Shown here piece by piece: positions 21,288 to 29,472 of a stretch of 64,000 nt of DNA. Both the position numbers and the translations under genes were made by a program. The stretch covers positions 1-64,000 of the forward strand of contig NZ_JAFFIW010000027.1 in the NCBI RefSeq assembly GCF_018588885.1, given 5' to 3'. Positions within the stretch are counted from its first letter, which is position 1. Each line of letters opens with the position of its first letter. The stretch is from Mesorhizobium sp. dw_380 (GTDB lineage Bacteria > Pseudomonadota > Alphaproteobacteria > Rhizobiales > Rhizobiaceae). The notes beneath the pieces were generated by a model. The model was not told the DNA's origin. It saw nothing but the letters and a program-made list of their open reading frames with translations, and did not search any database.

Positions 21288-22770
21288 CGTTTTGATCGCT
21301 CGCGTTCGGAGGCCTGGAGGACCTGACGTACCAAGCGTCGGAGGGAAGCACCTTGTCGGGGTTCATGATCGACTGACCGTCCAGCGCTCGTTTCACCAGC
21401 TCCATCGCGGCGAGCTTCGTCGGGTCAGCCGTCGCCAGCAGCGATTGGATGCGCTTGGACCCAACACCGTGCTCGGCGGAAAAGGAACCGCCAATCTCCC
21501 GCAGTTGTTGATACAGGACGCTGTCGACAGCCTGCGCCACATCAGGCGCCAGCGGACCCTGGTTGAGGATGATGTGCAGGTTCCCATCGGCCAGATGCCC
21601 GAAGACATAGGGGGCCAGACCCGGTTCGATCGCGGCGAGCCCGGGCAAGATTCTGTCGAGATAGGACGGTATTTCCGACAAAGGAACCGACACGTCGAAG
21701 GAAGGCGCATGGGGATGGGTGCGATAGAGCACGCCGGTGTCCTCGCGCAACCGCCACAGATCGTCCTCTTGCCGCCGCGAGGCGGCAATGATGCCGGTGG
21801 TTTCGGGATAGCGCTCCATCACTTCAGAATAGATCCGCTCGAAATCCTCGCGCAGCGCTTCTTCGTTCGCGCCGCCAAGCGACAGCAGCAGGAACAGCGG
21901 TTGGTCGAGCGGCACGCCGGGTTCAGACCACCCAAGCGCGGCGGCGGCCAGGCTGAAATATGAGGTCCACATCGCCTCCGCCGCGCGCAGATGCCCGGCA
22001 CCCGATTCAAGCGCCAGGCGAATGGTTTGCAGCGCCGCTTCGACGGACGGCAGCCCGAAAAGCGCGGTGGCGGTGGCTCGTGGCGAAGGGTCGAGCTTGA
22101 CGACCACGCGGGTCACGATGCCGAGCGTTCCTTCGGCGCCGATGAAGAGATGCTTCAGATCGTAGCCGGCGGAATTCTTCACCACCCGCGTCAGATCGGA
22201 ATAGATGGACCCGTCGGCAAGCACGGCCTCGAGCCCAACGACGCGATGGCGCATGACGCCGTTGCGAAAGGCCATCACGCCGCCGGCATTGGTGGACACC
22301 ATGCCGCCGATCGTCGCCGAGCCGCGTGCCGCAAGGTCGATGCCCGGTTCCAGCCGGTGTTCAAATGCGGCAGTCTGCAAAGCCTCCAGTGTGACACCGG
22401 CACCGACCACCGCCACGCGTTCGAGTGGATCAAGACGCTCGATGCGGTTCATGCGTGCCATCGAAAGAACGATCTCGCCCGGCCGCGAGACAGTTCCATC
22501 GACCAGGCCAGTCCGACCGCCTTGCGGCACGATCGGGATCTCATTCTGACGGCAGATGCGCACCACCGCCGCGACTTCGCCGGTCGATGACGGCGCAACG
22601 ACGATGCCGGCGCCGCACGCGACACTGTTCGACCCAAGGTCCGGTATCTCGGCATCCTCTCCCGCCAGCACATTCGAGGCACCGACGACATCACGGATGC
22701 TGTCGACAACTGGCAGCGGCACCGCATGGTCGATGCAATTCGCCCGCGTTGGAGAAACAGGGCCGCTCAT
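21280..22770 (-). CDS. FAD-linked 2-hydroxyacid dehydrogenase, GlcD/D-lactate dehydrogenase type
   Basis: A 496-residue flavoprotein of the vanillyl-alcohol oxidase superfamily. The PP-loop FAD domain is seen in IVPQGGRTGLVDGTV, ERVAVVGAGVTLEALQ and GGMVSTNAGGVMAFRNGVMRH; the C-terminal cap ends with the family signature FSAEHGVGSKRI. It would oxidise a D-2-hydroxy acid to a 2-oxo acid. Its start overlaps the aminotransferase stop by four bases. Together with that aminotransferase it could interconvert hydroxy-, oxo- and amino acids from the imported substrate. Confidence 0.9.
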   Translation of the reverse strand: MSGPVSPTRANCIDHAVPLPVVDSIRDVVGASNVLAGEDAEIPDLGSNSVACGAGIVVAPSSTGEVAAVVRICRQNEIPIVPQGGRTGLVDGTVSRPGEIVLSMARMNRIERLDPLERVAVVGAGVTLEALQTAAFEHRLEPGIDLAARGSATIGGMVSTNAGGVMAFRNGVMRHRVVGLEAVLADGSIYSDLTRVVKNSAGYDLKHLFIGAEGTLGIVTRVVVKLDPSPRATATALFGLPSVEAALQTIRLALESGAGHLRAAEAMWTSYFSLAAAALGWSEPGVPLDQPLFLLLSLGGANEEALREDFERIYSEVMERYPETTGIIAASRRQEDDLWRLREDTGVLYRTHPHAPSFDVSVPLSEIPSYLDRILPGLAAIEPGLAPYVFGHLADGNLHIILNQGPLAPDVAQAVDSVLYQQLREIGGSFSAEHGVGSKRIQSLLATADPTKLAAMELVKRALDGQSIMNPDKVLPSDAWYVRSSRPPNASDQNDE

Positions 22771-23888
22771 CGCGCCGCCAGTCCCTGAAGCGCGACGATC
22801 AGCCGGTCACTATCCGCCGGTGAGCCGATGGTGACACGCAGATAGTGTTCGTAGCCGGTTTCGCGCCAGGCCTTGACGATAATCCCTTGCTGCAGGAGGC
22901 GGGCGGCGATGCTCGAACTGTCGTCCTTGCAGTCGAAGAACAGAAAGTTGGTCTGCGACGGCGAGACCCGAAATCCAAGGCGGGCAAGCGCCGTGGAGAC
23001 ACGCTCACGCTCGGCCCTGACACGGCCTGTCGATGCCTTCATCCAGCTTTCGTCGGCGAGCGCCGCGATGGCGGCCGTTTGTGCCGCCGCATTGACGTTG
23101 AATGGCGTCTTGGCGGCCGCGATCACTCTGGCCAGTTCGAGGCCGGAACAGACGGCATAGCCCACGCGCAGCCCCGCCAGACCATAGGCCTTCGAAAATG
23201 TCCGCAGAACCACATAGTCGATGCCGCTGTCGCGCAGGACCTGAATGCCGTCGGGCGCGCCAGGATCGGCGAATTCGAAATAGGCCTCGTCCAGGACAAG
23301 AAGCGTGCCGGGCCGCACGGCGCCGATCAGCCGCCGCAGGCTAAGATGGTCGAGACCCGGCCCAACCGGATTCCACGGCGAGGATATGAAAACGATCCGC
23401 GGCCCGGTGGCGATCGCCGTTTCGAGCGCGGCAAGATCGAACCCCATTTCGGGCGCCATCGCGACCTTGACGACATCGGCGCCTGCAGCCAGCGGCTCTA
23501 TTTCATGAAGCCCGAAGCTCGGCACCGTCGTGACGACCGAGGCGCCCGGCACCAGGACGGCGCGCGAGATGGCGGCGATCATCTCCTCGGAACCATTGCC
23601 GGCAACGATCAGGCCGGGATCGACCGCCAGTTTTTCGCCAAGCGCCTCCCGCAACGCCGCGCAGGCCGGATCGGCATAGCGCCATGGCTCGAAGGATGAG
23701 GAGGCCAACGCGGCTATGACGGCGGGAGAACACCCATCGGGGTTCTCGTTGCTGGCCAGCCGAGCGATATCGTGGCGGCCACTGAGCGCCCGCGCCATCG
23801 CGATGTTCATGCCGGCATTGTAGGGCGGCAAGGCGGCGACATGTGGATTGAACGCGAGGCTCGATGCTGACTTGACCGACTGTTCCAA
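22767..23888 (-). CDS. Class I/II PLP aminotransferase, histidinol-phosphate aminotransferase-like
   Basis: A 373-residue PLP enzyme resembling HisC. Visible are LASNENPDGCSP near residue 44, the cofactor site GNGSEEMIAAI, SPWNPVGPGL, LVLDEAYFEF and the Schiff-base lysine in RTFSKAYGLAGLRVGY. The arginine near the C-terminus (HYLRVTIG) binds the substrate carboxylate or phosphate. No ATG precedes the conserved region except at codon 27, so the start is a TTG with GGAAG upstream. Its place inside a catabolic operon argues against histidine synthesis; several HisC-like enzymes act on other amino acids. Confidence 0.85.
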   Translation of the reverse strand: MEQSVKSASSLAFNPHVAALPPYNAGMNIAMARALSGRHDIARLASNENPDGCSPAVIAALASSSFEPWRYADPACAALREALGEKLAVDPGLIVAGNGSEEMIAAISRAVLVPGASVVTTVPSFGLHEIEPLAAGADVVKVAMAPEMGFDLAALETAIATGPRIVFISSPWNPVGPGLDHLSLRRLIGAVRPGTLLVLDEAYFEFADPGAPDGIQVLRDSGIDYVVLRTFSKAYGLAGLRVGYAVCSGLELARVIAAAKTPFNVNAAAQTAAIAALADESWMKASTGRVRAERERVSTALARLGFRVSPSQTNFLFFDCKDDSSSIAARLLQQGIIVKAWRETGYEHYLRVTIGSPADSDRLIVALQGLAAR

Positions 23889-23935
23889 AACCCGACTTCC
23901 GTTTCCCCGCGTCCAGGCGCGGCATCATGATCTTG

Positions 23936-25063
23936 TCAAATATCCAGGACGACTGATCCGCGTGGCTTGGAGCAGCACAGCAGCACTTCGCCTTCCCGAA
24001 GCTCGTCCAGCGGTTCTTCGAAATAGGCGACATCGCCCGCGATCAGCCGCGACTTGCATGTGCCGCAGATGCCGGCCCGGCAACTGAACTCCGGCAACAG
24101 ACCCTGGTTCTCGGCGAAGTCGAGCAACGATGCCGCCGAGCCATCCCAGACGGCCGTCAGGCCCGACTTCCGGAATTCCACGGTTGTCGCCTCCCCGGCC
24201 GGCTCGATCCTTGCCGGCTGTGCCGGAGCCGCGGGTGCTCGCATGGCATCGGGCTCAAGCACCGTCGCCGGGCCGAAAAATTCATAGGCAATGCGATGCC
24301 TCGGTACGCTGAGCTCGCGCAGCATGGCGTAGATGGCCTGCATGAACGGTGGCGGGCCACAGAGATAGAAATCATAGTCATCGATCGGCAGCAGCCGCTG
24401 CAGCAGCTCGCGCGAAATCATCCCTTCGCTGTGGAAGCGCTGCTCGGCTTTGTCGCGCTCGGACGGGGACCGGTAGCAATAGTGCGCGGTGAGGCCGGGC
24501 CGAGTGGTGATCAGGCCGGTCACCTCCTCGCGCAAGGCATGCACATCGCCGTTCTCGCAGGCATGAATGAAGACAGCGCGGCCGTCGGGCAGCGAAGCCA
24601 GCGCATGCAGCATCGACACCATCGGCGTCAGCCCGACGCCACCGCTGAGCAGAACGACTGGACGGTCGCTGGCCTTGTCGAGTACGAAATCACCGCGAGG
24701 CCCTTCCGCCTGAAGCACATCGCCGACGCCGATCCGCTCATGCAGGAAGCACGAGCTTAGCCCGTGAGGCAGGCCCGGCGCGGGTGCTGTTTCACGCTTC
24801 ACGCTGATCCGATAGCGAATGCTGTCTGGCGGACCGGAGACACTGTAGTTGCGCAGCACATATCCCCTTTCGCCGGCTGCATCCCGCGCTACCGGAATCC
24901 GGAACACCAGGAACTGACCCGGCTGGAAGTCGTGCCAGTCCCGTGGATTGACCGGCTCGAGATAGAACGACGTGATGATGGCGCTTTCCTTCACCTTCGC
25001 GACCACCTTCAGGTCGCGAAACCCGCTTCTTTCAATACTGTCACGGGCGGTGAATGCGTTCAT
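23936..25063 (-). CDS. Oxygenase reductase with FAD, NAD(P)H and plant-type 2Fe-2S domains
   Basis: A 375-residue electron-transfer protein. The FAD-binding barrel has RNYSVSGPPDS, the NAD(P)H domain GGVGLTPMVSM and CGPPPFMQAIY, and the C-terminal ferredoxin domain the CxxxxCxxC...C cluster in CRAGICGTC and LLCCSK. This order (flavin, nucleotide, then ferredoxin) is that of reductases serving Rieske oxygenases and of hybrid-cluster reductases. It overlaps the stop of the Rieske oxygenase by four bases, so the two are almost certainly partners. A 47-base gap separates it from the aminotransferase. Confidence 0.92.
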   Translation of the reverse strand: MNAFTARDSIERSGFRDLKVVAKVKESAIITSFYLEPVNPRDWHDFQPGQFLVFRIPVARDAAGERGYVLRNYSVSGPPDSIRYRISVKRETAPAPGLPHGLSSCFLHERIGVGDVLQAEGPRGDFVLDKASDRPVVLLSGGVGLTPMVSMLHALASLPDGRAVFIHACENGDVHALREEVTGLITTRPGLTAHYCYRSPSERDKAEQRFHSEGMISRELLQRLLPIDDYDFYLCGPPPFMQAIYAMLRELSVPRHRIAYEFFGPATVLEPDAMRAPAAPAQPARIEPAGEATTVEFRKSGLTAVWDGSAASLLDFAENQGLLPEFSCRAGICGTCKSRLIAGDVAYFEEPLDELREGEVLLCCSKPRGSVVLDI

Positions 25064-26100
25064 TCGGCGGCGGCCAATTGCCGGCTTTCGGCGGCGATCA
25101 GTTTGGCGAGGTTGCGGCGAAACCGCAGCGGCCCGACATCGATCTTGAGGTCGAGATTGGGCGTCCGCTTGTTGGCCATCCCCTTGTGCACGGCATTGAG
25201 CACGGCGCGGTCCTCGTCGAACGCGCCGCGCACGGATGTGGCGAACTTGCGCGAAACCTCCAGATCGTCGGGCGCGAAATTGCGCATCTGGAACCAGTAG
25301 TATTTCGTCTGGTTCTCATCGACCGGCGTCATGAAGTTGTAGCTGTCCATGAGGAACACATCCTTGTGGAGCGGCTTGCCTTCCCCGCCGGTTTGGGCCG
25401 GCACGAAAATCGCCTTAATGATCGCGTTGGAGGGATAGCGCACCTCATAGTGCTGCTTGCGGTCGCAATTGCCGGCGAATTTCAGGAAGGGCGCATAAAA
25501 TGGCGCTGGCGCCGCATCGACAACCCAGCGCCACACAGTCACGCCGTCCGCACCGACCGTGGTTTCGAGCGGCGCATCCTCCATCGCCTGCACACCGCCG
25601 AACGAGGATTGGTGCACCCATGATACGTGTGACGGATCGAGCAGGTTGTCCGTCATGTAGAGATAATTGCAGTCGAGCATCATCGACTCGCCGCGATTCA
25701 CACCCCAGGCCGGGTCGCCCCAGTGATCGACCTCGAAGATCAAGCCAGGATCGGCCTTTTCTGCTTCGCCCATCCAGATCCACAGCAGCCCGTATCGTTC
25801 GGTGATGGGATAGGAACGAACGCACGCCACGTGCGGTATCTTTTCAGCACCGGGCACACGCGTACAGGTTCCGGTGCTGTCAAAGGTCAGACCGTGATAG
25901 CCGCATTCGACCGTGTCACCTTTGATGCGGCCCATGGATAAAGGCAGCTTGCGATGCGGGCAGGCGTCTTCGAGCGCTGCAACCACTCCGTCGCTCTTGC
26001 GATAGAGAACGATGTCTTCCCCGAGGACCCGTACCGGCTTCAGCTCATTGGAGACTTCCTGGTCCCACGCGGCCACATACCAGCAATTTCGAAGAAACAT
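25060..26100 (-). CDS. Rieske non-heme iron oxygenase, VanA/DdmC-like demethylase type
   Basis: A 346-residue oxygenase alpha subunit. The Rieske 2Fe-2S ligands are C47 and H49 (CPHR) and C66 and H69 (CGYH). The mononuclear iron site is seen in DNLLDPSHVSWVH (H158, H163). Length and layout match the VanA group, which mostly removes O- or N-methyl groups or hydroxylates small aromatics, with a VanB-like reductase. I start it at ATG 26100, where GGGAGGAC lies three to four bases upstream; the open frame extends 23 codons further without a good site. First gene of the operon, divergent from a LysR regulator. Substrate unknown. Confidence 0.92.
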   Translation of the reverse strand: MFLRNCWYVAAWDQEVSNELKPVRVLGEDIVLYRKSDGVVAALEDACPHRKLPLSMGRIKGDTVECGYHGLTFDSTGTCTRVPGAEKIPHVACVRSYPITERYGLLWIWMGEAEKADPGLIFEVDHWGDPAWGVNRGESMMLDCNYLYMTDNLLDPSHVSWVHQSSFGGVQAMEDAPLETTVGADGVTVWRWVVDAAPAPFYAPFLKFAGNCDRKQHYEVRYPSNAIIKAIFVPAQTGGEGKPLHKDVFLMDSYNFMTPVDENQTKYYWFQMRNFAPDDLEVSRKFATSVRGAFDEDRAVLNAVHKGMANKRTPNLDLKIDVGPLRFRRNLAKLIAAESRQLAAAE

Positions 26101-26179
26101 GGCGTCCTCCCGTGCTCGTGAACGCCAAAACGAATAGCTCTCGGGCACGAGACGACATAGTGCTTGCATCTGCGTTCTA

Positions 26180-26196
26180 TTTTAGAAATGCTAAAA
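26180..26196. promoter_or_regulatory. Inverted repeat between Rieske operon and LysR gene
   Basis: TTTTAG-AAATG-CTAAAA has perfect 6-bp arms and contains the T-N11-A spacing expected of a LysR box. It lies 80 bases before the oxygenase start and 27 bases before the LysR start, so it could control both. Confidence 0.55.
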
Positions 26197-26222
26197 CAAG
26201 CGGACCCCCAGGATCTACCCAG

Positions 26223-27140
26223 GTGAAGAAAACGCCCCCTCTGCGTGCGATACAGGCCTTCGAGGCTTTCGGTCGCTGCGGCAGCGTGACGGCTGCCGCC
26301 GATGAACTTGGCGTTTCGGTCGGCGCAGTCAGCCAGCAAATCCGCAAGGCAGAGGGCGTGCTGGGGCTTAGTCTGCTCGAGCGCCGTGGCAGGAATGTTA
26401 CGCTGTCGTCCTGGGGGCGAACCTACCATGCGGCGATTTCGTCGGGGTTCGACCAGATTCGCAACGCCCAGGACCTTGTCGAGCGAGCACGATCGGAAAG
26501 CGCGCTGACCATCTCCTGCCTTCCCTCGCTTGCCAGCAAGTGGATCGCGCCAAAGCTTTTGGACTGGCAAATTGGCCATGCCGGCGCGACGGTGCGTCTT
26601 ATCGGCGCTGAACAGGAGCCGCGTTTTGACAAGGATCAGGTCGACTTCCGGATCTCGTACGGCACCAAGATCCACGAATACGACCACTATACCGAATTGT
26701 TCACGGATTGGGTGGTGCCTGCTTGCGCACCCGGATTGCTGGCCAATCGACCGCTCGGCAAGCCCTCGGATATTCTTGATTTTCCTCTCTTGGGCATCGA
26801 ATGGGCGCGGGATCATCAATCGCCGCCAAGTTGGACAGAGTGGGCGAGCACGATCGGTGTGTCACATCGAAGGACGTCAGGCGAAGTTGCGTTTTCATTG
26901 TCGAGCGCCGCGATCGACGCGGCGATCAATGGAAAGGGGTTTGTGCTTGCCCAATTGTCTATGGCCGCGGACGATATCGCGGCGGGCCGGCTCATCGTGC
27001 CGTTCAACCAGCGGATAAGGTTGTCCGATGCCTATTTCCTTGCCTGGGACCGTTCTGCGCTCGAGAAGCCATTTGCACCGGAGCTTCGTGCCTGGATCGT
27101 TACGATTTCCAAACGCCTGAACGCTTCCCCGGGCCATTGA
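26223..27140 (+). CDS. LysR-family transcriptional regulator (GcvA-like)
   Basis: A 305-residue regulator with an N-terminal winged helix (LRAIQAFEAFGRCGSVTAAADELGVS then VSQQIRKAEGVLG) and a periplasmic-binding-like effector domain. The helix region resembles GcvA/AmpR-type members. The GTG at 26223 is chosen because AGGA lies nine bases upstream and the protein then has normal family length; the frame stays open 37 codons further upstream. It is divergent from the Rieske-oxygenase operon and very probably regulates it, with an inverted repeat in the shared promoter region. Confidence 0.88.
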   Translation: MKKTPPLRAIQAFEAFGRCGSVTAAADELGVSVGAVSQQIRKAEGVLGLSLLERRGRNVTLSSWGRTYHAAISSGFDQIRNAQDLVERARSESALTISCLPSLASKWIAPKLLDWQIGHAGATVRLIGAEQEPRFDKDQVDFRISYGTKIHEYDHYTELFTDWVVPACAPGLLANRPLGKPSDILDFPLLGIEWARDHQSPPSWTEWASTIGVSHRRTSGEVAFSLSSAAIDAAINGKGFVLAQLSMAADDIAAGRLIVPFNQRIRLSDAYFLAWDRSALEKPFAPELRAWIVTISKRLNASPGH

Positions 27141-27734
27141 TCGCTGAACCGCGGTCTCGGGGCAGTTCGTTCATCGCCGATGTTTTCGCTCCCTGAAAAA
27201 GCCGATTCGCATGCACCAATTTCCAGACAGTTGGGGCAGAGACTTAAGTTGGTCCACTTGCGATGAGAGTTAAGCCCTTTGGCTAAAGAGCACAATTGAC
27301 CTGGGGTTAGGTTCACTCCGGCGTAATGCTGCCAACCCGGCGCCGCGGTCGAACGTGTTTTGTTTGCAGTGACAATGAGCATAATCGCGGCTGAGGTCAG
27401 AAACGGAACGACCGCTTTTGCCGGGTTTGTTCAAAATATCCGACGGTCAGCTTCCGTGAAGAGTTTCGGGCGCCGGCAGGCGTACGAAAGTCCCCGAGGA
27501 AGGAACCCGCGGGCCACCGGCGATGGCTATGGGGATTTCGATTTGCGGCAGATGTCGGCGATGGCGCGACCGCCGCCGCGAAGCGGCGGGTTTGATGCGG
27601 ACGGACCGCTTCGTTGCGCCACGTCGATCAGCGCGCCGGCCTCCCCAGCCACCGGCGAGATCGACGGCCAGGAGGTGATTGGACAAGGCATCTTCACGCG
27701 CGCCGATGGTTCCTCCGGCTCTTTTGTAGAAGTG

Positions 27735-28111
27735 GCGCTTGAAACCGCGCTCGGCACTCCGGCCGGCGATCAATTGCTCATAGGCGGAGATAGCGATGAC
27801 GTGTTGCTCGGCGCGGCATCGCAGATACTTTGGTGGGAGGCAACGGAGCTGACAGGTTTGTCTTCAACGACGTCAAGGCCGTTGACATGGTCGCCGACTA
27901 CAACTTCGCCGAGGACAAGGTGGACCTATCCTTACTTTTCCAGGCGGGGGCAGGCGATGTCCACGATTTCGTCTCATATGATTCCCAGAGAGGCGACCTG
28001 AAGGTCGATGTCGACGGAACTGGCAGCGGCGGAATCGCTACCATTGCCACCTTCGAGGACCTACCGCCGAACCTGACTATTATCTCTAACAGTGATGTAT
28101 TCGTACTTTGA
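27735..28111 (+). pseudogene. Remnant of an RTX/type I secretion target protein, frameshifted
   Basis: The last 93 residues carry LVGGNGADRFVFNDVKAVD, the hemolysin-type calcium repeat, followed by DYNFAEDKVDLSLLF and a hydrophobic C-terminus ending DVFVL, which is the usual signal for type I export. The upstream part (DQLLIGGDSDDVLLG) continues the repeats but in another frame; the shift lies at about 27826-27832. No plausible start or N-terminal domain is found upstream, and no exporter genes are nearby. It is therefore a 5-prime-truncated, frameshifted remnant. Confidence 0.7.
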
Positions 28112-28265
28112 AAAAAGATGCCCACGAGGTGCCGAGACCCGAGCGTCATTGATTGCGGGGGGCCACCGCAGTAGACCATGCCCGCGGCGCACGACCCAAC
28201 GATAGGGGTGACCGCAAGCGGCAGCAGCTCGCTTTCCGTAGCAGCGGAGCCTGGACTGGCTCGAT

Positions 28266-28308
28266 GAGTGGGGGAAAGGCGGTAGCGCGGTTTCGCTACA
28301 AAAATCCG
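28266..28308. repeat. Dispersed intergenic palindromic repeat, copy 4
   Basis: The left 23 bases match 2244-2267 except for one G. They are followed by the hairpin GTAGCG-CGGTTT-CGCTAC (28282-28299) and AAAATCCGA, as at 16211-16238. It thus links the repeat parts seen separately at 2.2 kb and 16.2 kb. Confidence 0.65.
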
Positions 28309-28440
28309 AGGGAGCGCGCAGAGAACTGATACGGATTGCAAGGGCTTCGTGCGGCCGTTGACGAGTGGCAGGCAGCAGTTCACCTTTCGCTTGGTTTGCC
28401 ACGCTCAGGCGCCTCAATATTCGGAATTTGATCAACCCCT

Positions 28441-29406
28441 ATGCAAGACACGGCAATACCGGCGACGAAGCGCACCGCAATGACCAACCAGAGCCAGGCT
28501 GTCAGCGCGGACCTGATCGCCGTCGTGATTGCTGTGACGAACGGTGAGCCACGCGTCCTGACCATCGGAAAGCCGGGGGCTTTGCCGTCCGGCCCCTTTG
28601 AACTGGGCCACCGCTCCCTGCAGTCCGGTCTGAGGGCCTGGGTAGAACGGCAGACCAATCATCCGCTTGGCTACGTCGAGCAGCTTTACACCTTTGCCGA
28701 CCGTGACCGGATCGGCGATGAACGCGTGCAGATCTCGATCAGTTACCTCGGCCTGACGCGGGAAGAGCAGGCGGAGAGGTCGCCGACGCATGGATGGCAC
28801 GGATGGTACGACTATTTTCCGTGGGAAGATCACCGCGCGGGAGTGCCACCCATCCTGCCTGACATCCTCACGCCCCGACTTTTGGCCTGGGCCGACGACG
28901 TTGAAGATCCGAGCATGCGCCGCGACCGCCGGCAGCGCGTGGCATATGCCTTCGGGCTGGATGATCGCGACTGGAACGAGGAACTCGTCCTGCAGCGATA
29001 CGAACTGCTCTATGAAGCAGCGTTGGTGGCTGAGGCCGCACGCGGCCGAGACACCAGCGGTGCTCCGGCTCTTCCCGGTCGGCCGATGATCGCCGACCAC
29101 CGCCGCATTCTGGCGACCGGGATCGCCAGGCTTCGAACCAAGATCAAATACCGCCCCGTTGTGTTCGAGTTGATGCCGCCAGCATTCACGCTATTGCAAT
29201 TGCAGCGTACCGTTGAAGCGCTTGCTGGCAGGCTGGTGCATAAACAGAACTTTCGGCGGCTTATCGAACAGCAGGATTTGGTCGAAGAGACTGGCGAGAC
29301 GATGTCGGACACAGGCGGGCGTCCGGCGAAGCGTTTCCGCTTCCGTCAGGCGGTTCTTGCGGAACGAGCTGTCGCAGGGACGAAATTACCACTTACACGC
29401 GCTTGA
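28441..29406 (+). CDS. nrtR: NrtR-family Nudix-related regulator of NAD biosynthesis
   Basis: A 321-residue protein with an N-terminal Nudix-like domain (SADLIAVVIAVTNGEPRVL, GHRSLQSGLRAWVERQT, GYVEQLYTFADRDR) lacking a full Nudix catalytic box, and a C-terminal winged helix (VFELMPPAFTLLQLQRTVEAL, FRRLIEQQDLV). This layout is NrtR, which senses ADP-ribose or related NAD metabolites and represses NAD genes. It sits 66 bases before nadA, with two matching operator-like repeats between them. The ATG at 28441 is used; a second ATG at codon 14 (28480) is equally possible because neither has a strong ribosome binding site. Confidence 0.88.
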   Translation: MQDTAIPATKRTAMTNQSQAVSADLIAVVIAVTNGEPRVLTIGKPGALPSGPFELGHRSLQSGLRAWVERQTNHPLGYVEQLYTFADRDRIGDERVQISISYLGLTREEQAERSPTHGWHGWYDYFPWEDHRAGVPPILPDILTPRLLAWADDVEDPSMRRDRRQRVAYAFGLDDRDWNEELVLQRYELLYEAALVAEAARGRDTSGAPALPGRPMIADHRRILATGIARLRTKIKYRPVVFELMPPAFTLLQLQRTVEALAGRLVHKQNFRRLIEQQDLVEETGETMSDTGGRPAKRFRFRQAVLAERAVAGTKLPLTRA

Positions 29407-29408
29407 CA
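29403..29408 (+). promoter_or_regulatory. Putative -35 box of the nad operon promoter
   Basis: TTGACA overlaps the nrtR stop codon. A -10 at the normal spacing would fall inside the first NrtR-like box (around 29426-29431), which fits repression by occlusion. The -10 itself is weak, so the placement is uncertain. Confidence 0.4.
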
Positions 29409-29413
29409 TTTCT

Positions 29414-29432
29414 TATGCTCAAAGTAAGCATA
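29414..29432. promoter_or_regulatory. NrtR-like operator, box 1
   Basis: TATGCTC-AAAGT-AAGCATA is a 7-bp inverted repeat with one mismatch, matching the TATGCTC-N5-GAGCATA pattern shared with box 2. It lies where the nadA promoter core is expected. Confidence 0.7.
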
Positions 29433-29441
29433 TGTCCAAGT

Positions 29442-29460
29442 TATACTCGCTATGAGCATA
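29442..29460. promoter_or_regulatory. NrtR-like operator, box 2
   Basis: TATACTC-GCTAT-GAGCATA repeats the box 1 pattern with one mismatch, centred 28 bases downstream of it. It ends directly before the nadA ribosome binding site AAGGAG. Confidence 0.7.
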
Positions 29461-29472
29461 AGGAGCGCAAGC

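Larger units (their letters stand above)
27141..28440. other. Mostly noncoding region with a decayed RTX gene
   Basis: About 1.3 kb between the LysR gene and nrtR. The middle carries the C-terminal remnant of a calcium-binding secreted protein (27735-28111), and the right part carries a palindromic repeat at 28266-28308. I see no intact gene in the rest. Confidence 0.55.
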
